Shown piece after piece: positions 9,807 through 17,043 of a DNA stretch of 64,000 bases (position 1 is its first letter; the number at the start of each line of letters is the position of its first letter). Below the pieces are notes generated by a model that was not told where the DNA came from, made no database searches, and saw only the letters and a program-made list of their open reading frames with translations. A program made the translations under genes and the position numbers. The DNA is from Comamonadaceae bacterium (GTDB lineage Bacteria > Pseudomonadota > Gammaproteobacteria > Burkholderiales > Burkholderiaceae_C), in the NCBI GenBank assembly GCA_947374485.1, contig CANCCF010000002.1, forward strand, positions 1 to 64,000, written 5' to 3'.

Positions 9807-10541
9807 TTAATCAGCTTGCAGGTTAGCGGTGTGCAGGTGCGCGTGCCATTCGCGCAGTTGCGTGAGGCTCACACCGCCGAGGTCGGGCAGCTGGCACAAG
9901 GCGAGCGAAAAGTCCTGGTCCAGGGTGAAGCGCGTGGGCGTGATGACGGTGGCGATACCCGCCGCATGGGCGGCCTGCAGGCCGTTGCCGGAGTCTTCGA
10001 AGGCCAGGCAGGCAGCAGGCCCCAGGCCCAGGCTTTGCAGCACCTGCAGATAGACCTGGGGGTGCGGCTTTTTGAGGGGCGCGGTGGCGGCGTCGCCAAT
10101 GGCGGCGAATTGCTGGCGCCATTGCGACCCGAGGGCGCGCTGCAACAAGGCGGCGATGTTGGGGGGCGAGGTGGTGGTGGCAATGGCGAGCTGCAGGCCC
10201 TGGCTTTGGGCCTGTTCGATGAGCGCCAAAACGCCGGGCCGCATGGGCACCTCGCCGCTCTCAATGGCGGCTGCGTAGGCGGTGGTTTTGAGGCTGTGCA
10301 ACTGGGCCAGCGCCTGCGGCAAATCAGTCGCTGAGAGGCCGCGCTGCTCGGGTGGCAGCAGCTTCCAGTAGTAGCGCATGCGCTCTTTGCCGCCCGAGAT
10401 GTGCAGCAAGCGGGTGTAGAGCGGATCGTCCCAATGCCACGCCAGGCCCAGGGTGGCAAAGGCGTGGTTGAAAGCCACCCGGTGCGCGGACTCGGTGTCC
10501 GCCAGGGTGCCATCCACATCAAAAACGAGGGCCTTAAGCAT
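9807..10541 (-). CDS. cbbY: CbbY-type HAD phosphatase (xylulose-1,5-bisphosphate phosphatase)
   Basis: A 244-residue HAD hydrolase starting with [17 protein letters not shown], the CbbY signature. It continues with [21 protein letters not shown] and [16 protein letters not shown]. CbbY enzymes remove xylulose 1,5-bisphosphate, an inhibitory by-product of RuBisCO. It is the first gene of the minus-strand cbbY-F-P-T-Z set and diverges from cbbR across a 105-bp gap holding the candidate CbbR operator. Cupriavidus carries cbbE between cbbY and cbbF; that epimerase gene is absent here. Confidence 0.9.
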   Translation of the reverse strand: MLKALVFDVDGTLADTESAHRVAFNHAFATLGLAWHWDDPLYTRLLHISGGKERMRYYWKLLPPEQRGLSATDLPQALAQLHSLKTTAYAAAIESGEVPMRPGVLALIEQAQSQGLQLAIATTTSPPNIAALLQRALGSQWRQQFAAIGDAATAPLKKPHPQVYLQVLQSLGLGPAACLAFEDSGNGLQAAHAAGIATVITPTRFTLDQDFSLALCQLPDLGGVSLTQLREWHAHLHTANLQAD

Positions 10542-10597
10542 GGATTTACTTTAGCGGGCGCCACCCATAAACTCCAATCAGGTTTGTTAGCCCATTC

Positions 10598-10613
10598 ATC
10601 AGCTTTATCTAAT
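10598..10613. promoter_or_regulatory. Candidate CbbR operator between cbbR and cbbY
   Basis: ATCAGCTTTATCTAAT is an imperfect inverted repeat with the LysR-type T-N11-A layout. It lies 34 bp before the cbbR start and 57 bp before the cbbY start. It matches 14 of 16 bases with the element upstream of cbbM at 21628. A second, more degenerate half (ATCAGGTTTGTTAG) starts near 10577, giving the tandem arrangement usual for CbbR. Confidence 0.55.
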
Positions 10614-10646
10614 GCGAGCAGCGCGCTGCTCCGTCCCCCAACCACC

Positions 10647-11558
10647 ATGCGCCCCTACACCCTCAAGCAGATTCAGACCTTTCAGGAAGTGGCGCGGCAG
10701 AAGTCGGTGTCCAAGGCGGCCGAGCGGCTGTTTGTGACGCAGCCCGCCGTGTCCATGCAGATCCGCCAACTTGAAGAGGCCTTTGGCCTGGCCCTGCTGG
10801 AGCCGGTGGGGCGCAACATCCGCCTGACGCAAGCGGGCGAACTGTTCCTGGCGCATGCGCAGGCGGCCATGGGCCAGCTCAAAGACCTGGAGGCGCTGAT
10901 GGCCGACCACACCGGCCTCAAAAAAGGCCGCATTGACCTGGCCGTGGTCAGCACCGCCAAGTATTTCATTCCCATGCTGCTGGTGCAGTTTGCCAAGCTG
11001 TTTGAGGGCATTACCGTGCAGCTGCAAATTGACAACCGCGAAAACGTGCTGGGCCTGTTGGCGCGCAACGAGGCCGACCTGGTGGTGATGGGCCGCAGCC
11101 CTGCCGACCTGGACTGCGAGGCCACCGCCTTTGCCACCAACCCGCTGGCGATCGTGGCTGCGCCTGGCCACGCGCTGGTGCGGCGCAAACACCTGCCCTT
11201 CACGGCCCTGGCCGACTACAAGTTTGTGGTGCGCGAAGAGGGCTCGGGCACGCGCGCGGCCATGGAGCGCCTGTTTTCCGAGCAGCACACGCCGCTGCAC
11301 ATCGAGATGGAAATGCCCAGCAACGAGACCATCAAGCAGGCCGTGATGGCGGGCATGGGCCTGAGCTTTTTGTCGCTGCGCACCATGCGCCACGAGCTCG
11401 CCAGCGGCCACATGGCGATGGTGGATGTGCAGGGCCTGCCCAGCAGCGGCAGCTGGTATGTGACGCACCTGCGGCAAAAGAAACTCTCGCCCGCAGCGCG
11501 CGCCTTCAAGGGCTTTCTGGTGGAACAGGGCGGCGCGCTGATGGACGCCTGGCGCTGA
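10647..11558 (+). CDS. cbbR: LysR-type regulator of the cbb genes
   Basis: A 303-residue LysR regulator. The winged helix-turn-helix is at residues 1-65 (SVSKAAERLFVTQPAVSMQI), followed by an effector-binding domain. The ATG at 10647 gives the normal CbbR N-terminus MRPYTLKQIQTFQEVAR; upstream codons of the same frame lie inside the promoter region. It is divergent from cbbY, the standard cbbR position. CbbR proteins respond to Calvin-cycle metabolites and NADPH. A GC-rich hairpin follows the stop, then the cyd operon on the same strand. Confidence 0.9.
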   Translation: MRPYTLKQIQTFQEVARQKSVSKAAERLFVTQPAVSMQIRQLEEAFGLALLEPVGRNIRLTQAGELFLAHAQAAMGQLKDLEALMADHTGLKKGRIDLAVVSTAKYFIPMLLVQFAKLFEGITVQLQIDNRENVLGLLARNEADLVVMGRSPADLDCEATAFATNPLAIVAAPGHALVRRKHLPFTALADYKFVVREEGSGTRAAMERLFSEQHTPLHIEMEMPSNETIKQAVMAGMGLSFLSLRTMRHELASGHMAMVDVQGLPSSGSWYVTHLRQKKLSPAARAFKGFLVEQGGALMDAWR

Positions 11559-11565
11559 GCCAGGG

Positions 11566-11581
11566 CCCCGGGATTCCGGGG
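11566..11581 (+). terminator. Possible terminator after cbbR
   Basis: CCCCGG and CCGGGG, separated by GATT, form a perfect hairpin 8 bases after the cbbR stop. It is followed by a T-enriched stretch (ATCTTCTTGCGTTTTC) and not a clean T-run. It would separate cbbR from the cyd operon. Confidence 0.4.
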
Positions 11582-11641
11582 ATCTTCTTGCGTTTTCTCC
11601 ATGGCGCGGCCATTGAAAATGCCTACACCGTCAGAACTGCC

Positions 11642-11818
11642 ATGAACGCTTCTGACACCCACCTGCTGAAAAAACTGGCCCTGGTGCTGCTGCTCAAGCT
11701 CGCGCTGTTGCTGGGTTTGTGGTGGCTGTTTGTGCGCGATGCGCAGGTGCCGGTGGACGCCAGCCGCGCGGCCGGGCATCTGCTGCGCGCGCCTGCCCTG
11801 GCGCCTGGGGAGAAATAA
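11642..11818 (+). CDS. cydP: CydP-like small membrane subunit of cytochrome bd oxidase
   Basis: This 58-residue protein has one membrane helix (about residues 12-31, LALVLLLKLALLLGLWWLFV) after a short charged N-terminus. Its stop is 2 bp before cydA. Small proteins of this length and place, called cytochrome oxidase putative small subunit CydP, precede cydA in many beta- and gammaproteobacteria. The ATG at 11642 was chosen because the frame upstream of it is not plausible protein. The role is inferred from position and topology. Confidence 0.75.
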   Translation: MNASDTHLLKKLALVLLLKLALLLGLWWLFVRDAQVPVDASRAAGHLLRAPALAPGEK

Positions 11819-11820
11819 AA

Positions 11821-13395
11821 ATGATCTCCGAAGAGCTGGTCAACCTCTCGCGCCTGCAGTTTGCCGCCACGGCCCTGTACCACTTTTTGTTTGTGCCGCT
11901 GACGCTGGGCATGGTCTGGCTGCTGCTGATCATGGAGAGCGTGTTTGTGATGACCGGCCGCGTGGTGTGGAAGGACATGACGCGTTTTTGGGGCAAGCTG
12001 TTTGGCATCAACTTCGCGCTGGGTGTCACGACCGGCCTCACGCTCGAATTCCAGTTTGGTACCAACTGGGCCTATTACTCGCACTATGTGGGCGACGTGT
12101 TTGGCACGCCGCTGGCCATTGAGGGGCTGATGGCCTTCTTTCTGGAGTCGACCATGATCGGCCTCTTCTTCTTTGGCTGGGAGCGCCTCTCCCGCCCCAA
12201 GCACCTGCTGGTGACGGCGCTGATGGCGCTGGGCACCAACCTGTCGGCGCTGTGGATTCTGATTGCCAACGGCTGGATGCAAAACCCGGTGGGTGCGCGC
12301 TTCAACTACCAGACCATGCGCATGGAGATGAGCGACTTTTGGGCCCTGCTCTTCAACCCGGATGCGCAGGCCAAGTTTGTGCACACGGTGTCGGCCGGTT
12401 ACGTCACCGGCGCACTCTTTGTGCTGGCCATATCCAGCTGGTATTTGCTGCGCCAGCAGGACGTGGAATTTGCCAAGCGCAGCTTTCGCGTGGCCGCAGC
12501 CTTTGGCATGGCCTCGGTGCTGAGCGTCATCGTGCTGGGCGACGAGTCGGGCTACACCGTGGGCGAGGCGCAGCAGACCAAGCTGGCTGCCCTCGAGGCC
12601 ATGTGGGAAACCAAGCCCGCACCGGCCAGCCTGACGCTGGTGGCCAGCATCAACGAGGCCGAGCAGAAGAACAATTGGGCCATCGAGATTCCCTGGGTCA
12701 TGGGCCTGATTGGCACGCGCACGGTGAGCCGCGAGATACCCGGCATCCTGGAGATCAAGGCCAAAAACCGCGCGCGCATTCTGCGTGGCGTGGTGGCGGT
12801 GAACGCGCTCGACGCCCTGCGCGCCAACCCCGCCGACAGAGTGGCGCGCCAGACCTTTGAGGGGCACCAAGCGGACCTGGGTTTTGGCTTGCTGCTGAAA
12901 AAATATGTGGAGGATGTGAACACCGCCACGCCCGCCACCGTGGAGCGCGCCGTGAACGACACGGTGCCGCGCGTGACGCCCATGTTCTGGGCCTTCCGGC
13001 TGATGGCGGGCCTGGGCTTTGCCATGCTGCTGCTGTTTGCGCTGGCCTTCTGGAGCACGCTCAAGTCACCGCCCCGGCACCCGCGCTGGCTGCTGAAGTG
13101 GGCACTGTGGATGCTGCCTGCGCCCTGGATTGCCAGCGAGCTGGGCTGGGTGGTGGCCGAGTATGGCCGCCAGCCCTGGACCATTTACGGCGTGCTGCCC
13201 ACGCACCTGAGTGTCTCCACCCTGAGTGTGGCCAACCTGTATGGCTCGCTGGCGGGCTTTCTCATTTTCTACACCGCGCTCTTGGTGGTGGAGCTGTTCC
13301 TGATGTTCAGGTTTGCCCGCCTGGGGCCGGGCAGCCTGGGCACCGGGCGCTATGCCCATGAGCACGCGCCGCATGCCATAGCACCACCGGCCTGA
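11821..13395 (+). CDS. cydA: Cytochrome bd ubiquinol oxidase subunit I
   Basis: A 524-residue integral membrane protein with about nine helices. It begins LSRLQFAATALYHFLFVPLT, containing the conserved haem-ligand His. The Q-loop is present in its long form (KLAALEAMWETKPAPAS and NWAIEIPWVMGLIGTRT), as in E. coli CydA. CydA holds haems b558, b595 and d and oxidises quinol while reducing oxygen at high affinity. It is co-transcribed with cydP, cydB and cydX. Such an oxidase suits growth at low oxygen, where form II RuBisCO also works best. Confidence 0.97.
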   Translation: MISEELVNLSRLQFAATALYHFLFVPLTLGMVWLLLIMESVFVMTGRVVWKDMTRFWGKLFGINFALGVTTGLTLEFQFGTNWAYYSHYVGDVFGTPLAIEGLMAFFLESTMIGLFFFGWERLSRPKHLLVTALMALGTNLSALWILIANGWMQNPVGARFNYQTMRMEMSDFWALLFNPDAQAKFVHTVSAGYVTGALFVLAISSWYLLRQQDVEFAKRSFRVAAAFGMASVLSVIVLGDESGYTVGEAQQTKLAALEAMWETKPAPASLTLVASINEAEQKNNWAIEIPWVMGLIGTRTVSREIPGILEIKAKNRARILRGVVAVNALDALRANPADRVARQTFEGHQADLGFGLLLKKYVEDVNTATPATVERAVNDTVPRVTPMFWAFRLMAGLGFAMLLLFALAFWSTLKSPPRHPRWLLKWALWMLPAPWIASELGWVVAEYGRQPWTIYGVLPTHLSVSTLSVANLYGSLAGFLIFYTALLVVELFLMFRFARLGPGSLGTGRYAHEHAPHAIAPPA

Positions 13396-13406
13396 AGGGA
13401 GACCGC

Positions 13407-14543
13407 ATGCTGGACTATGCGACGTTAAAAATCATCTGGTGGCTGCTGATTGGCGTGCTGCTGGTGGGCTTTGCCATCATGGACGGGCACGACCTGGGTG
13501 TGGCCACCCTGTTGCCCTTTGTGGCGCGCAACGACCTGGAGCGCCGCGTGACTATCAACTGCGTGGCCGCGCACTGGGACGGCAACCAGGTCTGGTTCAT
13601 CACCGGTGGCGGCGCGATTTTTGCGGCCTGGCCGCTGGTGTATGCCACTGCCTTCAGCGGCTTTTACTGGGCCCTGCTGCTGGTGCTGTGGGCGCTGTTT
13701 TTGCGCCCGGTCGGTTTTGACTACCGCAGCAAGATCCATGATGCCCGCTGGCGCAGCAGCTGGGACTGGGGCCTGTTTGTGAGCGGCGCGGTGCCCCCGC
13801 TGATTTTTGGCGTGGCCTTTGGCAATCTGCTGCAGGGCGTGCCCTTTGCGCTGGATGCCAACATGGTCAGCACCTACAGCGGCAGCTTCTGGCAGCTGCT
13901 CAACCCCTTTGCCCTGCTGGCCGGTGTGACCAGCAGCGCCATGCTCACCCTGCAAGGTGCGACCTACCTGGCGCACCGCACCGAAGGAGCCATCCAGGCG
14001 CGCAGCATGCGTGCGGGCACGGTGGCCGCGCTGGTGCTGGTGCTGGCCTTTGCGCTGGCGGGCCTGTGGCTGCAGCGACTGGAAGGCTACCGCATCGTCT
14101 CCCCCATCGACCCACAGGCAGCCGCCGTGCCGTTGGCCAAAACCGTGGTGCGTGCCACCGGCGCGTGGATGGACAACTATGCGCGCTGGCCCCTGCTGTG
14201 GGCCCTGCCCACTCTCGGGCTGCTGGGTGCGCTGCTGGCCGCCGCCCTGCTGCACATGCGCCAGACGCTGGCCGCCTTTGCGGCGTCGTCGCTGGCAGTG
14301 CTGGGCGTGGTGGGCACGGCCGGAGCATCGATGTTCCCGTTCATCCTGCCGTCCAGCAGCATGCCTGCGGCGAGCCTCACGGTGTGGGACAGTGTGTCGA
14401 GCCACCTGACCCTGGGGCTGATGTTCTGGGCCACGCTGGTGCTAATGCCGCTCATCCTGATGTATACCGCCTGGGCCTACCGCGTGATGCGCGGCAAGGT
14501 CACCGCGGCGCATGTGCAGGAACGCGAGCATTCGGCTTATTGA
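13407..14543 (+). CDS. cydB: Cytochrome bd ubiquinol oxidase subunit II
   Basis: A 378-residue polytopic membrane protein with the CydB signature near the N-terminus (IIWWLLIGVLLVGFAIMDGH) and NCVAAHWDGNQVWFITGGG. The spacing of 11 bp from cydA and a GGGAG-type ribosome-binding site support the start. CydB is the second core subunit of the bd oxidase. Its length matches the family. Confidence 0.97.
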   Translation: MLDYATLKIIWWLLIGVLLVGFAIMDGHDLGVATLLPFVARNDLERRVTINCVAAHWDGNQVWFITGGGAIFAAWPLVYATAFSGFYWALLLVLWALFLRPVGFDYRSKIHDARWRSSWDWGLFVSGAVPPLIFGVAFGNLLQGVPFALDANMVSTYSGSFWQLLNPFALLAGVTSSAMLTLQGATYLAHRTEGAIQARSMRAGTVAALVLVLAFALAGLWLQRLEGYRIVSPIDPQAAAVPLAKTVVRATGAWMDNYARWPLLWALPTLGLLGALLAAALLHMRQTLAAFAASSLAVLGVVGTAGASMFPFILPSSSMPAASLTVWDSVSSHLTLGLMFWATLVLMPLILMYTAWAYRVMRGKVTAAHVQEREHSAY

Positions 14544-14564
14544 GGAAAAAAGAAAGGAGCCGCC

Positions 14565-14660
14565 ATGTGGTACTTCGCCTGGATTTTGGGGGTGGGCTTT
14601 GCCGTCTTGCTGGCCATTCTGAATGCCATATGGGGCGAGCATGAGGAGGGACGCAAGTGA
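14565..14660 (+). CDS. cydX: CydX small subunit of cytochrome bd oxidase
   Basis: A 31-residue protein of the CydX/YbgT family: it starts MWYFAWILGVGFAVLLAILN, forms a single membrane helix and ends in a charged tail. AGGAG stands 5 bases before the ATG. It lies 21 bp after cydB, as in E. coli. CydX stabilises the haems of CydAB and is needed for full oxidase activity. Confidence 0.92.
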   Translation: MWYFAWILGVGFAVLLAILNAIWGEHEEGRK

Positions 14661-14712
14661 ACGGCGTGGGCTGCTGGCGCCCGGGCGACAATAGCGCCAA
14701 ACAGCCCATTGC

Positions 14713-17001
14713 ATGCACACACCCGAACAGCCCATTCTCAGAGACATCGTGTTGGTCGGCGGTGGCCACAGCCACGTAGGGGTGCTCAAAAGCTTTGGCA
14801 TGCGGCCCCTGCACGGCGTGCGGCTCACCCTGATTTGCACCGACGTGCACACGCCCTACTCCGGCATGCTGCCGGGCTATGTGGCGGGCCACTACGGCTA
14901 TGACGCGGTGCACATCGACCTCAGCCGCCTGGCCGTGTTTGCCGGGGCGCGCCTGTACCACGACGAAGTGATGGGGCTGGACCGTGCAAACCGCCGCGTG
15001 CTGTGCCGCAACCGCCCGCCCGTGCCCTACGACCTGCTCAGCATCAACACCGGTTCCACCCCGCAATGGCGCGGCGTGCCGGGTGCGGCCGAACACGCCA
15101 TTGGCGTCAAACCCATTGCCCGTTTCAACCAGCGCTGGCTGGATCTGCTGGCACGCGTGCAAAGCCACCCGGGCCGCACCACCGTGGCCGTGGTGGGCGC
15201 GGGTGCGGGGGGCGTGGAACTGCTGCTGGCGATGCAGTTTCGCCTGCGCCGGGTATTGATGGACGCGGGGCGTAACCCGGACGCGCTGGCGTTTCATGTG
15301 TTCACCGACAGCGCCAGCATCCTGCCCACGCACAACGCCTTTGTGCAGCGCAAATTTGAGGCCGTGCTGGCCGCGCGCGGCGTGCAGGTGCACCGCAACG
15401 CGGCAGTCACGCAGCTCACACCCGGGCACTTGCAGACTGCAGGCGGCGAAGTGCTGGAGGCCGACGAGATCGTCTGGGTCACGCGCGCGGGAGCGGCGGC
15501 GTGGTTGAAAGACACCGGCCTGGCGCTGGATGCCGAAGGCTTTGTGCAGGTCAACAAGCACTTGCAGAGCGTGACCGACCCGGCCGTTTTTGCCGCCGGT
15601 GATGTGGCCAGCATCGTCGGCCACCCGCTGGAAAAAGCCGGTGTGTTTGCCGTGCGCCAGGGGCCACCGCTGACCCGCAACCTGCGTCTGGCCGTGCAAG
15701 GCGCGGCCTTGAAGCCCTACCACCCGCAGCGCCGCTGGCTGGCGCTGATCAGCACCGGCGACCGCTATGCCGTGGCCTCGCGCGGCTGGCTTGGGTTTGC
15801 GGGTGCCTGGGTGTGGCGCTGGAAGGATTGGATAGACCAGCGCTTCATGCGCAGGTTTCAGGAGCTGGCGCCCATGCCAGAGCAGGCGGCGAGTATGGGT
15901 GCGCGTGCTGTGCCCGCCGTGGCGCTCACCTCCGAAGAATCCTTGCAGGCCCTCTCGGCCATTGCCATGCGCTGCGGCGGCTGCGGCGCCAAGGTGGGGG
16001 CCACGGTGCTGTCGCGGGCGCTCAGCGCTTTGCAGCCGGTAGCGCGCGACGATGTGCTCATCGGTCTGCACGCCCCCGATGATGCGGCCGTGCTGCGCGT
16101 GCCTGCGGGCAAGGCTCTGGTGCATTCGGTGGATTTTTTCCGCGCCTTCATCGACGACCCCTATGTGTTTGGCAAGGTGGCGGCCAACCACGCGTTGGGG
16201 GACATCTGGGCCATGGGAGCCGAGGCGCAATCGGCCACCGCCATTGCCACCGTGCCTGCGGGCCTGGACCGCCAGGTGGAAGACGTGCTGTTCCAGATGA
16301 TGAGCGGCGCGCTGGAGGTGCTCAACGCCGCCGGTTGCGCGCTGGTGGGCGGTCACACCGGCGAGGGCCAGGAACTGGCGCTGGGCTTTGCCATCAACGG
16401 CCTGATTGACGACGACCCGGCCACGATTCTGCGCAAGGGCGGCATGCGTGCCGGTGAAGTGCTGGTGCTCACCAAGCCGCTGGGCACCGGCACCCTGTTT
16501 GCCGCACACGCCCGCCTGGCAGCCAAAGGGCGCTGGATCGACGCGGCCATTCAATCGATGCTGGTCTCCAACCAACAGGGCGCGCAGTGCCTGCGCAGCT
16601 TTGGCGCTAGCGCCTGCACCGATGTCACCGGCTTTGGTCTCCTGGGCCACCTGCTGGAGATGACGCGCCCCTCCGGCGTGGACGCCGAGCTGGACCTGCA
16701 CGCACTGCCCTTGCTGGACGGTGCCGAGGCCTGTGTGGCCGCTGGCATTGTGAGCTCGCTGCAAAGCGCCAACGTGCGCCTGCGCCGCGGCATTGCCAAC
16801 CAGCAGGCGATGGTGCAGCACCCGCGCTATGCGCTGCTGTTTGACCCGCAAACCGCCGGTGGCCTGCTGGCCAGTGTGCCCGCCGGGCGTGCCGATGCCT
16901 GCGTTGCCGCGCTGCGGGCGTTGGGGTATGCACAGGCCTGCGTGATTGGCCGCGTGCTGGCAGAGGGCGATGCGCTGGCGCCTGTGACGCTGCGGGATTA
17001 A
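14713..17001 (+). CDS. selD: FAD-dependent oxidoreductase fused to selenide, water dikinase (SelD)
   Basis: A 762-residue two-part protein. Residues 1 to about 390 form an NDH-2-like flavoprotein: a dinucleotide-binding start LVGGGHSHVGVLKSFG, a second motif VAVVGAGAGGVELLLAM and the FAD-binding AVFAAGDVAS. From about residue 415 it is SelD, with RCGGCGAK (Cys424 aligns with the catalytic Cys of E. coli SelD, Lys427 follows), then HAPDDAAVL and GGHTGEGQELALGFAING. SelD makes selenophosphate for selenocysteine or 2-selenouridine tRNA. The flavoprotein half may supply reduced selenium; that is inference. It starts 52 bp after cydX and may be read from the cyd promoter. Confidence 0.9.
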   Translation: MHTPEQPILRDIVLVGGGHSHVGVLKSFGMRPLHGVRLTLICTDVHTPYSGMLPGYVAGHYGYDAVHIDLSRLAVFAGARLYHDEVMGLDRANRRVLCRNRPPVPYDLLSINTGSTPQWRGVPGAAEHAIGVKPIARFNQRWLDLLARVQSHPGRTTVAVVGAGAGGVELLLAMQFRLRRVLMDAGRNPDALAFHVFTDSASILPTHNAFVQRKFEAVLAARGVQVHRNAAVTQLTPGHLQTAGGEVLEADEIVWVTRAGAAAWLKDTGLALDAEGFVQVNKHLQSVTDPAVFAAGDVASIVGHPLEKAGVFAVRQGPPLTRNLRLAVQGAALKPYHPQRRWLALISTGDRYAVASRGWLGFAGAWVWRWKDWIDQRFMRRFQELAPMPEQAASMGARAVPAVALTSEESLQALSAIAMRCGGCGAKVGATVLSRALSALQPVARDDVLIGLHAPDDAAVLRVPAGKALVHSVDFFRAFIDDPYVFGKVAANHALGDIWAMGAEAQSATAIATVPAGLDRQVEDVLFQMMSGALEVLNAAGCALVGGHTGEGQELALGFAINGLIDDDPATILRKGGMRAGEVLVLTKPLGTGTLFAAHARLAAKGRWIDAAIQSMLVSNQQGAQCLRSFGASACTDVTGFGLLGHLLEMTRPSGVDAELDLHALPLLDGAEACVAAGIVSSLQSANVRLRRGIANQQAMVQHPRYALLFDPQTAGGLLASVPAGRADACVAALRALGYAQACVIGRVLAEGDALAPVTLRD

Positions 17002-17022
17002 CGCGGCAGAGCACCGGCCGCG
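17002..17022. terminator. GC-rich hairpin between convergent selD and cbbO
   Basis: CGCGGC and GCCGCG, 9 bases apart, lie directly after the selD stop in the 42-bp gap between two convergent genes. No T-run follows, so it is only a possible bidirectional terminator. Confidence 0.3.
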
Positions 17023-17043
17023 CATCGTCCTTGCCTCGGCCCC

